From NCBI GenBank assembly GCA_907165135.1, contig OU015568.1, positions 4,348,501 to 4,412,500 of the forward strand: DNA of 64,000 nucleotides, read 5' to 3'. The position numbers and the translations under genes were made by a program. The stretch is from Oikopleura dioica. Lineage: Eukaryota > Chordata > Appendicularia > Copelata > Oikopleuridae. The notes below the pieces were generated by a model. It made no database searches, was not told the origin of the DNA, and saw nothing but the letters and a program-made list of their open reading frames with translations. This document shows, one piece after another, positions 21,542 through 30,735 of the stretch; position 1 is the stretch's first letter; each line of letters begins with the position of its first letter.

Positions 21542-24500
21542 TTATGCAAAATGAGCTGGATCGATGACCAAGTTTCCGCCAGGGGTCGTTTTCATAAACG
21601 GAAATTTCTTTTTGGCCTTTTTCGTAATCTCCTCGGTGATTGCTGTCTTCGTTTTCCCTGTTATGTCGACTTCAATACCCATGTGTTTCGCGAGGACTTT
21701 CATTTCAAGGATTGTAAAATTGCTTAGGTAGCACTTTTTTTCAAGCATAAGTGCATTATGCTTGATCAAGTAGAATCCCTCGGCGTCTTTGTCCCAGTTG
21801 GGATGGTGAAGTCGTATCCATTCGTTTATCTTTTCCACCTTCTTTGCTTTCGAATTTTTCAATGTTGCCCATGTTCCAAGTTTAACTCCGCAATTATATT
21901 CTTTAATAAATTTGTCTAGGGCTTTTTCGTGGAGGTCGGCCATTCTTTGGACGACGGGGGAAACAAGCTTGCGTGGTTCAGCTTGGGGATCCTGATTGTT
22001 TGTGAGTTCGGCAACTTCTGTTGATTGGCTGTCGATTGAATTGTTGTCGTCCTGTTGGGTACCTGATGAGTCGAGATCATAAAAAACAGTCTCGTCTGCT
22101 TGCTTGGTTTCATCTGAAGACGTGGCTTCTTCACGTTGTTCTGCGAATGTTTCGGCCTGTTCTTCTTCCTGGGGGGAAGTGGAAGATTGGTTTTTGCTGT
22201 CATCTCGGTCAAGGGCTGTTTGGCTTCTTGTCTGGATGAAGTATGAAACTCTTTTCTTCAATTTTCTTGGCTTGGGTTCTTGTATGTCCGTATCTTGTTG
22301 TTGTTTCTCCGGTTGATCGTCTCCTGGTCTGCTTATAAAGGGCTTCAAATGGCTTATGTGTCTTGTCATATCGCGTCCTGTCTTCAGATTGAGTAAGTCG
22401 AAGCTCAGGCCTTGGTTTTTAATAGCGGTTATCTTCAAAGGTCCTGTCCATTTGTAGATTTTCTCCAGTGGATCCATGTTTTTGCACAGAACGAGGTCGT
22501 TTTCCCGAAATTTGTGAATATCCTCGTTCTCAGATCGTCGTTGTTCGTGATTTGATTGGATTCTCTCTCGAATTGGCTCAAAGTCGACATTTTCCCTTGT
22601 TTGCTTCTGGCGATATTTGTCATTTAGGTTTTCTCCCTTGAAGCCTGTTTCAATTTCAAATGGCGACGCCATTGTCACTGAATGTTTTGCAGAGTTCATT
22701 TGGTGAATGATCGTTGGTAGCCAATGATCCCAATTTTCCATTCCACAGGCAAGTTTGAGTCGTGATTTAATGGTCCGATTTCGATTCTCGACTTCCCCAT
22801 TCGTTTGAGGGTGATATGCTGGAGAGAGCCGAACTCGAAGTCCTTTTTCTTCCGCAAAATCTCTTACTGCTTTGAATTCTCCTCCATTGTCCATCAAAAT
22901 CTCTCTTGGCAAGTGAGGGTTGCGGAGCCATTCTGATCGAAGAGCGTCAAGGACTTCCTCTGGTTTCTTTGAGCGAAGTGCGGAAGCGTTCGTTCTTTTA
23001 CTAAACAAGTCGGTTGATACGCAGATAAATCGTCGGTAGTTGTCCGTGAGAGGTAGCGGTCCAATGAGATCGATCGAATATCTCTCGAACGGTTGAGAAG
23101 GCGCAGTTACATGTCCAAGTGGAGCATTGAGTGGATTCGTTGTTGGCTTCATAAGTTGGCATTTTCGGCAGGATCGAATAAAGTTTGTCACGGTTGCCTT
23201 GAGGTTAGGGTAAAAGTACTTATTCTCAATACTTTTTAGTGTCTGAGTGATACCAGGATGCCCGGATCTATCGTGATACTCCTCCAAAATTTCTCGGTGT
23301 ATTGAGACCGGTGGGATTGCCTTGAATCCATTCTTGTCTATGCCAAGCTCGCCATTATCTCCGAAACAAAGTTGATCTCTGTGTCGCTTAAACTCTTCGG
23401 CAGTTGTGTCTTTGTTCTCCGGCCACCGATCGATCTTGTGAAATTTAATGACATCTCGCAGAATGTCGTCCGATTCTTGTAGAAAGAGAAAATCACGAGG
23501 CTTTACCATGTTAATTGTAGGTTTTTTGAGCTCGTTGATTTGTCGAGAAAGGCAGTCCGAGATTTTCATTTCCTTTGACGGCTTCATGATGGTTTGGAAG
23601 TCAAATTCACTTATCTCGGCCAGCCATTTGGCGATTTTCAGCTTCCGACTCATTATTTTGTGCGCCCAGTTTACAACCGAGTTGTCGGTGAACCAAGTGA
23701 ACCTCCGACCGAGAAGATAGTGACTCCATTTTTCCATTGCTCGCTTGCCGGCCAAAAGCTCCTTTTCACTTATATTATAATTTCGCTGCGCGTCGTCGAA
23801 TTTTTGTGATAGATAAGCGACGGGGCAAAATTTTTCATTCGTTGTCTTCCTGTAGAAGAGTGCTGCTCCGATGCCAGTCTCACTTGCATCTGTTTCGATA
23901 GCAAACTCACCAACATTGGGGTTAGGGATTTTGAGAGCGTCAACCATGTTACTTATTTCGTTTTTGAGTTCATCCAATGCTTTTGCTGCATCGTCGGTCC
24001 ATCTAAATCCTTTGCTCATTGCTTTATTGATTGGGGCGGCTTTTGAAGCGAAGTGAGGAATGAAGTTTCGATGGTAGTTGAGTAGTCCAAACACGCTTGC
24101 TGCTTCCGTCTTTGAGGTCGGCTGTCGTAATTCTCGAACTGCTTTTGTTTTTCCAGGATTTGGGAAGCGGAACCCATTTTCGATAACCGCTCCACAAAAT
24201 TTGATTCGTTTTTTCAGAAATTCTGTCTTCGCGGCTCTTATTTTCAAGTTGTTCCGGCGGAGGACCGATAGTACTTTCTCGATGATTTCTAGGTTCTTTT
24301 CGTATGACTGTGAGTGAAGACACAGATCGTCCAGGTAAATCGCAAGTTCGCTACTCGGGATTTCATTAAAAATTTTGTCCATCATTCTTTGAAAAACGGC
24401 TGGGGCATTCTTTCCCCCCATAGGCATCGCAGTCCAAGTGAACTGACCAAAGTCGGTCGTGATGGCGACTTTCTGCTTTGTTTCGTCATCGCAGGGAATT

Positions 24501-25795
24501 TGATGAAAGCCCGTGAAAAGATCGGCTGTTGAGAAGACTGATGATTCTGACATTTGGTCGATGAGGCCATCGATGTCTGGCAATGGATACTGATTCGCTA
24601 TAGTCACCTGGTTTAATTTCCTATAGTCGCAAACAAGCCTCCATTTACCATTTGCTTTCTTAACAAGAAGAACAGGAGCAGCCCAAGGACTTGAGCATGG
24701 TTCTAGAAGTCCAGACGAGACATTTGAGTCGATAATTCGTTTCATCTCCTTTCGAAGAAAGTATGGTGTTCGATAACGTTGTGAAGCAACAGGTGCGGCG
24801 CTTCCTGTGTCGATGCTATAGGACATTGCATCTGTTGTGCCGAGTTTTTCATCTTCGACGGCAAATCTATCTGTGTAATTGTAGACGATTTCGTCTAACT
24901 TTCTTCTTATTTTTGGTGGGGCATCGCCGATTGAGAGCTCATTCATGATTGCTTCGAATTTTCCTTCCGTTGCTTCATCTGGTAGTCTTACTTCGACCTC
25001 GTTGATTCGACAAACGACCGAATTTTTACAGATGTTGATCGGTACCGCAGAATTGTTCGCGATGTGAATTCGTGCGTGATTTTGAAGGCTGCTCAATTGA
25101 ATACACTGGTCGTATACTTCGAGAGTTTTATTTTTGTTGATGGATTCCGGTAGAGCACAGATAAAGCTTGTGGGTGATTCGGAGAGGTTGACATTGATGA
25201 AAGTCGATGATTTTGGCTGGATTGTGACTTGTGAGACGGATGTCACGGTTGTTGAAAAGAACTGGGATTTCGATATAGCTTTGATTCCAGCAGCCGGACT
25301 TTTGCATATGATGATCGGCTCAGACGTGTTGTTTTGTCGAAGGCAGCTGGCTCGTAGGTCGATAAGAAGATTGTTTTCGGATAGCTCGGGAGTACCGAGG
25401 ATGGGCGAACAATGGTCTCCTACAACTTGAAATATACAATTTTTAAGTGTTAGCTGTCCTATTTCCAAATTGGCGGAGAGGCAGCCATAAACTTGAATTT
25501 CATGTCCATTGTACGATTGTAGCTGTATGGATGATGGGATGATAGATTTCTGCAGCGAGGGAGGGATAAGGGAGCGGGGGATACAGGACACCTGGGCGCC
25601 GGTATCTAGTTGAAACGTTGTTTGCTGACCATAAATTTTTGCGCGAGTAAGAAGTTTTGGGCCGACTCGATCCATAATAGACGAGACAGAAGCGTGGACT
25701 CTATCTGACGAATGATAAAGTCCGGAGATTAGTTTTTTGGCTGTCGGGACGGGCAGATGTCCTTGATGTGACCTCGTTGATTGCAGATGTGGCAA
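21542..25795 (-). CDS. pol: Retrotransposon Pol polyprotein (PR-RT-RNaseH-IN plus C-terminal SAP-like domain)
   Basis: Open for 1,417 codons. Approximate residues: aspartic protease LDTGA at 65; reverse transcriptase with catalytic YLDD at 488; RNase H with ETDAS at 637; integrase zinc finger (H..H..CRKC) around 840-880; integrase core D at about 908 (SIDLIGPLP), D at 968 (MDNGGEF) and E at about 1002 (NGEVENRNRT). A hydrophilic acidic linker of about 130 residues follows. The final 150 residues are unusual: a predicted helical block (KALDKFIKEY...INEWIRLHHPNWD) and a SAP-like motif (LSNFTILEMKVLAKHMGIEV followed by a TKTAITEEI turn), then the stop. Pol overlaps gag by 67 nt in the -1 frame and has no start of its own, so it is made by frameshifting. 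Confidence 0.95.
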   Translation of the reverse strand: MPHLQSTRSHQGHLPVPTAKKLISGLYHSSDRVHASVSSIMDRVGPKLLTRAKIYGQQTTFQLDTGAQVSCIPRSLIPPSLQKSIIPSSIQLQSYNGHEIQVYGCLSANLEIGQLTLKNCIFQVVGDHCSPILGTPELSENNLLIDLRASCLRQNNTSEPIIICKSPAAGIKAISKSQFFSTTVTSVSQVTIQPKSSTFINVNLSESPTSFICALPESINKNKTLEVYDQCIQLSSLQNHARIHIANNSAVPINICKNSVVCRINEVEVRLPDEATEGKFEAIMNELSIGDAPPKIRRKLDEIVYNYTDRFAVEDEKLGTTDAMSYSIDTGSAAPVASQRYRTPYFLRKEMKRIIDSNVSSGLLEPCSSPWAAPVLLVKKANGKWRLVCDYRKLNQVTIANQYPLPDIDGLIDQMSESSVFSTADLFTGFHQIPCDDETKQKVAITTDFGQFTWTAMPMGGKNAPAVFQRMMDKIFNEIPSSELAIYLDDLCLHSQSYEKNLEIIEKVLSVLRRNNLKIRAAKTEFLKKRIKFCGAVIENGFRFPNPGKTKAVRELRQPTSKTEAASVFGLLNYHRNFIPHFASKAAPINKAMSKGFRWTDDAAKALDELKNEISNMVDALKIPNPNVGEFAIETDASETGIGAALFYRKTTNEKFCPVAYLSQKFDDAQRNYNISEKELLAGKRAMEKWSHYLLGRRFTWFTDNSVVNWAHKIMSRKLKIAKWLAEISEFDFQTIMKPSKEMKISDCLSRQINELKKPTINMVKPRDFLFLQESDDILRDVIKFHKIDRWPENKDTTAEEFKRHRDQLCFGDNGELGIDKNGFKAIPPVSIHREILEEYHDRSGHPGITQTLKSIENKYFYPNLKATVTNFIRSCRKCQLMKPTTNPLNAPLGHVTAPSQPFERYSIDLIGPLPLTDNYRRFICVSTDLFSKRTNASALRSKKPEEVLDALRSEWLRNPHLPREILMDNGGEFKAVRDFAEEKGLRVRLSPAYHPQTNGEVENRNRTIKSRLKLACGMENWDHWLPTIIHQMNSAKHSVTMASPFEIETGFKGENLNDKYRQKQTRENVDFEPIRERIQSNHEQRRSENEDIHKFRENDLVLCKNMDPLEKIYKWTGPLKITAIKNQGLSFDLLNLKTGRDMTRHISHLKPFISRPGDDQPEKQQQDTDIQEPKPRKLKKRVSYFIQTRSQTALDRDDSKNQSSTSPQEEEQAETFAEQREEATSSDETKQADETVFYDLDSSGTQQDDNNSIDSQSTEVAELTNNQDPQAEPRKLVSPVVQRMADLHEKALDKFIKEYNCGVKLGTWATLKNSKAKKVEKINEWIRLHHPNWDKDAEGFYLIKHNALMLEKKCYLSNFTILEMKVLAKHMGIEVDITGKTKTAITEEITKKAKKKFPFMKTTPGGNLVIDPAHFA

Positions 25796-26817
25796 ATGAC
25801 TGTTCCTCTACAGTTCCTCTTGGAGTGCCCCTTCATTCCGCAGGAATAGCAGGTGATAATTGTACCATCGCGTCGTCGTTCAAGCTGAGCTCGCGGTCGT
25901 TCTTGGTAGTATTGATTCGTTTGGGGAGCAGTAAATTGAGCCGTCGTGTTGATCGCGTTTTGCTGCTCCGTCGTCTGTCGATTGGGATTGAAACTTTCTC
26001 GTGAAGATTGTCGAGGAGTAGCCTTAACCTTGTTAACCTCCGCAAGTTCCATTTTGAGCGCGTCCATTTTTTCGTCCATCTTGGAAAGAAGTTGAGAGAA
26101 AGAGGCAGATTCGAGTCGTAATGCGGAGACTTCTTCCTTTAAGAGTGTGTTTTCCATGCTGACAGCACATATGTCGACGCGACGTTTGAATTTTTTCATC
26201 TTGTCTAAGTATTCGGCAATTTGTTTTGGAGTTTTGGATGACTGTCCTTGGTCCAGAATGTATCGCTTGAGGTCCGGTGTCAGGTTTGCGTTGAAGGATT
26301 CCTCTAGAAAATGTTCTTTCAGCACGTCTTTACCTTTACTTGCTAGAGTAGCAAGTTTTTCGATTCGGGAATAGAATCTTGTGAAGGTTTCGTCTTCGTC
26401 AGCTCGTCTGGTGATGTTCGAGAGTTTCTCGCGAGCCTCCCTCGCTAGTTCCTCTGGCTTTTCTTCTCCAATGATCTGGTGAAGCAATGTGTAAAAGTCG
26501 GTTGAGCCTTTGACATCTTCAAATTCGTCTTCGTATCTCTCTCGAAATGTTCGATCAAGATGGGAGAGGCAGATTCGTCGGCGTGTGCTCTTGAACTGTG
26601 CTTCAAGTGCGGTCTTTGTTTCTTCGTTGATCTTGTGCTCGGCCAATGACGCCCTGAAGATCAAGCCCATTCTTTCCAATTTCTCTTTCAGCTCAGTCTC
26701 GATTCTCTTGAGTTGTGTCTTTGTAGTCCTTGTCGTTATCTTAGTCTCTGGCATCGAATTATTCGTGAAGTCCTCAAGAAGTTCCATTGGGTGTCGAATC
26801 GCATAGTTGGTCACCAT
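25729..26817 (-). CDS. gag: Retrotransposon Gag with two zinc knuckles
   Basis: The frame begins at an ATG whose A is the last base of the 5' LTR (26817) and encodes 362 residues. It is rich in charged helices, ending in two CCHC knuckles (CYSCGMKGHSKRNC and CHICNQRGHIKDIC, both CX2CX4HX4C) that bind genomic RNA. The stop TAA (25729-25731) directly follows a slippery heptamer. Gag starts at the very edge of the LTR, so the presumed primer-binding site (TGGTGACCAACTATGC) lies inside the coding sequence; a later Met (HPMELLEDF) is an alternative start. Confidence 0.92.
   Translation of the reverse strand: MVTNYAIRHPMELLEDFTNNSMPETKITTRTTKTQLKRIETELKEKLERMGLIFRASLAEHKINEETKTALEAQFKSTRRRICLSHLDRTFRERYEDEFEDVKGSTDFYTLLHQIIGEEKPEELAREAREKLSNITRRADEDETFTRFYSRIEKLATLASKGKDVLKEHFLEESFNANLTPDLKRYILDQGQSSKTPKQIAEYLDKMKKFKRRVDICAVSMENTLLKEEVSALRLESASFSQLLSKMDEKMDALKMELAEVNKVKATPRQSSRESFNPNRQTTEQQNAINTTAQFTAPQTNQYYQERPRAQLERRRDGTIITCYSCGMKGHSKRNCRGTVICHICNQRGHIKDICPSRQPKN
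25732..25738 (-). promoter_or_regulatory. -1 ribosomal frameshift slippery site A AAA AAC
   Basis: On the coding (minus) strand the gag zero frame reads CCA AAA AAC TAA. The heptamer A-AAA-AAC is a classic -1 frameshift signal of retroelements and sits right before the gag stop. Pol lies in the -1 frame and continues open from here, which fits. I did not evaluate a downstream pseudoknot. Confidence 0.85.
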
Positions 26818-27111
26818 GATACGGCTGTAAAAGAGCAAAAGGAGAAATTGAACCTTTCGATTGGTTTTATTGTGAAATTGAATAATTTTGTCTTGGCAGA
26901 GCTGCTTATAAGGGGTCAGAAATGTGTCAAGCGTAAAATCAGCTGGGTGAAGTGGGTCAGTTGGTCAATGATTCGAATCAGCGGGTCGTCACTCCCACGA
27001 TTGGAATCCGGTTAGCGCGCAGATAAATAAGAATAAGAAAGGCATGCTGTAAGGCGTAAAATTCATATATAAAATATTTACAAAATATAAAGTTTTTCTA
27101 CAGTCGTGTCA
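26817..27111 (-). repeat. 5' LTR of the gypsy element
   Basis: 295 bp, TG...CA, matching the 3' LTR. On the plus strand it is followed by TTTCC, the second copy of the target duplication, then the GPCR ICL3 coding sequence. Confidence 0.95.
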
Positions 27112-28760
27112 TTTCCATCTTTTGAAATTTGAAGATAGTTTTTCCTCTTGACTCGGACAGAATCATGATGATTGAAACGACTGCTGGAGTTGTTGATGAT
27201 GAGCGTGATCTTTCTGTAGCAAAAGGTAATGATGAGAAGCGGCAGAAGATAGCCGACAATGAGCATGATAACATAATATTCTCGCTGGATAAGTGGCATC
27301 TCTCCCGAGCAAGAGTCTTATCGCGAGGTTTAATGAAGGCATATCGTGTTGGATGAAATTGCTTAGAACCCTTTTTTCAACTTGGGCAGCCCAAGTGAGG
27401 CCAAAATATTTTCGAGTTATCATGAAACCTAGCATGAAATTGGTCGAGCTCGATCAATTCCGAGTCGTTCTTCAAAATTTTCGACAAAAAATCATCATCT
27501 TCGACGACGGAGCTCATCCAGTCCAGCGGATCTTCTGAGCCATAATCTTCGGCTTCATCATCAGGATCATCGGTCAATGACGCATTTTTTCCACTGTCAG
27601 CTTTGATGAAGCTCGGCATATTCGTCTCTGGCTTGTTGTTCCAGTCGATTCCGCAAGTGTCGTTTTCATAAACTGTGTTTCTGGCGATGGGAATAATGAG
27701 CATGAATCCACAGAGCCAAGCAAAGGGGACGGAGATCTTGGCTTGTTGGTAATGATTGTCGTCGAACTTCATTCCTTTCAGAAGTCCTTTGTATCTTTCA
27801 AGGGGTTTCAACAAGAAAATAACCTTTGGACAAAAAACGTATTCGTCCTTGTCTGAAGAACAAAAAGGAGTTGAACTGGAAGTCATTAATTTACCGCCTA
27901 ATTACAAAGTCGATAGAAATGATGAGAAAAGCCCGTTTTCCTGAAGATGCTCAAAGACGCGAGCAAAATGATGGACACGAACATGCACATGATTTTCACC
28001 GAGTTATCACCTGAATTATGGAATGAGGCAATTAACATTCGAGTTCGGCGGCTTACAAATGCATAGAACTTGACCCCAGCGCCATACTTGTCTCATCCGC
28101 CGGTCAATATGGAGAGGGAGGTGGAACAGCATGATCAAATCGGCCATCGAAACGTTCAAAATGAACAGATTGGAGAAGATCTTTCTGCAAGAAGTCGACT
28201 GGGTACTAAAATAATGGTCGATTACCAAGAACTGAATAAATGAATTCAAAAGAAGCCACTTTGCGATATCAAATATTGATCTCTTCAGTATATTGGATAA
28301 AAGAAGATATGTCATCGGAAAAATAATAAGAAAGAAGCAATACAATTAGGTATAAAAAAGCAACTTTTGGCCATTTTTGTTCATCAATAGCACAAAAACT
28401 GGTATTGGGTAAGGGTTAAGGTTTGGGTTTGATTTCGGCTCTGGCCAAAGCTGATGATTTGGGTCTTTTTGTCGGTCAGGGTTAGGGTTAGTATTAAAAA
28501 TAAGTAATTTTAGATATTTTTAGATATTAGTTCATATTTTGTGTTCTACCCTGCTGTTCATATTACTTAACCCTAACCCTTACCCTAACGATTATAGACT
28601 TAGCTGAGTAAATAAATTAGTAATTTAATAAATAATTTTGTTAAATTTTCGATTACCTGAAAAAATGCCCTTTTAGCAACACAAGAATAACAATAAAATT
28701 CGCCGGCATTCCGATAGCACAAAAGAGCATGTAGACAATCGTCGTCCATGAAAAACTCAT

Positions 28761-29689
28761 TTTCCAGTCAATTTCTTTTTAGGTTCTCTCTTTTTAATAT
28801 GCCTGGGAGCGAGGACTTGGGACGATTATACTTTTTCACCGAAGAGCGCCAATTTGATCATTTTCGCGACGAAAAGATCTTTCATGCAAATCCCCCGTCT
28901 GGTGGTGATCACTTTTTTTCATTTTATTAGTTTTCGATTTTGTCCAAATTGAGACAACCTGCTTCCCATGCCCTTTCTTTAAACAACAATTTCATTTATT
29001 CTTTCTTTCTCTACTATTCAGAAGATCGACAGATTTTCAGATCGCGACGATGAATGAATAGAAACTCCCAATGCAAAATTTATATTTTCTGCATTTTCGG
29101 CCTTTGATCGACCTTTGGGCAGGCAAAATCATCATTCTCGGTATGACCGATTCTGTAATCGATACTGTAACAAAGAACTCAATCGAAAATTCTGATAAAA
29201 AACAAGAAAATTGCGAAAAAGACTCATAGATTCAGCCCGAAAAAGAGTCAAAAACGAACTCATCGAACTCAATTCAATACTGTACTATACTGTATTGACA
29301 AAATCATACAGTAAATACCGCAGAAATGAAGAAAAAACGGTAAGAAAGAATACAGAAAGCGGTCATTTTTGAGGACTTTGCGGATCGACTGCCTCGATGG
29401 TGGTTGATTTTGGCCGCAATTTCTAGTCATTCTTTCGAGAACAAGACTCTTTTACAATATTCAACAGAAGAAAACACTTGAAGTCGAAACGAAGAACGTT
29501 CCAAAAGACACATTCACGTTTCCTTTCAAACAATTCCACCTGATCCACTTCCACTTCCGCAGCTGGGAAAGCACATGTTGCAAAGAAAAATTCATCTGGT
29601 CAAGTGCTGGAATTTTTGTCTGAATTTTCTAGAACATGGGTTGTTGTGAGGAGCAAATTTGAATTCCAGTCAGATAGTTTAAAAGGAAA
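28761..29689. other. Intergenic region between the divergent GPCR and dnal1 genes
   Basis: AT-rich sequence separating two divergently transcribed genes, so it should hold both promoters. I see no confident TATA box or RNA gene. Interstitial telomere-like words (TTAGGG, CCCTAA) cluster just inside the GPCR side, at 28405-28590. Confidence 0.5.
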
Positions 29690-30735
29690 ATGTCGAAAGG
29701 AACGTCCTGCAAAGACGCCCTGAAGAAATGGTCCGAAAAGAATGGAACTCCATCCGCTGAAGCTGAAGAAATAAAACTTATTTGCGAATTACCACCTATC
29801 GACAAAATGGATACCAGGTAAAGAAAATTCGAATGAAAATCAAAAAATTAATTTTGTCTTTATTTTTTCAATTAACGAAGAATTCATTATTAAAAATAAT
29901 AATTTTTAATTGATAATTTTTAATTATTAATTAATTAATTTAATTAAAAATATTTTTTTTTATGTTTCAATTAATTTTTTAAAAATTCTTCATTCAGTCT
30001 CCTGACATTGGCAAACTGCACGCAACTGTCGCTGTGTACAAATGCTATCGACAAGATCGCGAATCTGAACGGGCTCAAAAAACTGAAAATACTTTCGCTC
30101 TCGCGCAACAACATAAAGAACTTGAATGGACTCGATGCCGTCGGCGACACACTCGAGCAGCTCTGGATCTCCAACAACAATATTGAAAAGCTCAAGGGCG
30201 TCCACGTACTCAAAAAACTCAAAGTTCTTTATATTTCCAATAATGGTGTCAAGGTAAGAAATCATCTTCTCAGCTAGATTCGCCAAAAAACAATTCAGGA
30301 TTGGGCCGAATTCACAAAGTTGGCCGACTTGCCCGTGCTTGAAGATCTGCAGTTTTATGGCAATCCTATTCATGAGCAGCTTGCCGCCTCAGGCGAGTGG
30401 ATACCAAAGGAAAGGCTCTTGATTTATACAAGTAGAACTGGGTTTTCGTGCTTCGAAATGAAACGATTGTATAATACATATTATAAATTTTATAAATTTA
30501 TCGCGAGTTTAATGAGAATTCTCTGCTCCTCCGCAAGCATATGGTGAAGATGATTTTTTGTTTTGATCGATATAAAACCGCAACAATCATAAAGCACCTT
30601 TCAAAATTTTTGGCTAATTTATGGTCTTTCGAACAAAACATCATTTTTTATTCTTACTGAGCCACAAAACAGGCTTCAAACGCTCTGCCTCAACTCAAAA
30701 AACTCGACGGCGCAGCTGTTATTCGCGACGAATAA
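29690..30735 (+). CDS. dnal1: Axonemal dynein light chain 1 (leucine-rich repeat)
   Basis: Exons: 29690-29817, 29998-30253, 30299-30409 and 30673-30735 (TAA). The protein begins [19 protein letters not shown] and contains the hallmark LRR series [57 protein letters not shown] and LYISNNGVK. It ends [15 protein letters not shown], matching DNAL1 along its whole length (about 185 residues). DNAL1 binds the outer-arm dynein gamma heavy-chain motor domain and regulates ciliary beating, so it marks a ciliated organism. The last intron must begin GAAAGG after CCAAAG (30410) to align WIPK with [11 protein letters not shown]; no GT donor is available, so this is a GA-AG intron. Confidence 0.95.

Larger units (their letters stand above)
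20489..27111 (-). mobile_element. Complete Ty3/gypsy LTR retrotransposon, 6,623 bp
   Basis: Two LTRs of 295 bp (20489-20783 and 26817-27111) begin TG and end CA, appear identical by eye, and are flanked by a 5-bp target duplication TTTCC (20484-20488 and 27112-27116). Gag and pol read on the minus strand, so the 5' LTR is at 26817-27111. Domain order protease-RT-RNase H-integrase places it in Ty3/gypsy (Metaviridae); Tor elements of Oikopleura are the expected relatives. No env-like frame is present. Identical LTRs and open frames suggest a recent insertion. No obvious polypurine tract precedes the 3' LTR. Confidence 0.96.
19815..28760 (-). pseudogene. Rhodopsin-class (peptide-type) GPCR gene interrupted by an LTR retrotransposon
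   Basis: Exons (minus): 28760-28657 (TM1, GMPANFIVILVLL), 28184-28057 (TM2, NLFILNVSMADLIMLFHLPL), 28010-27951 (TM3 start), 27823-27382 (end of TM3 with ERY, TM4, long acidic ECL2), 27316-27112 (TM5, LLPLLIITFCYRK and ICL3), then after the element 20488-20396 (rest of ICL3), 20162-19993 (TM6 SFFICWTPLHV, TM7 WANPVLNPLL) and 19946-19815 (YAFAGKQFRSDFRKLL tail, TAA). NPLL|Y completes the NPxxY motif across a GTTAAT..TTTAG intron. Everything is open except for the 6.6 kb insertion inside the ICL3 exon, so this allele should make no normal receptor unless the element is removed or spliced. The TM3 junction (27824-27950) has no GT donor and its exact ends are unresolved. Ligand unknown; ECL2 length and acidity suggest a basic peptide (inference). 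Confidence 0.82.

Noticed and set aside
22021-25430. Several plus-strand frames of 60-100 codons inside the retrotransposon
   Set aside because: All lie antisense to pol and show no conserved features.
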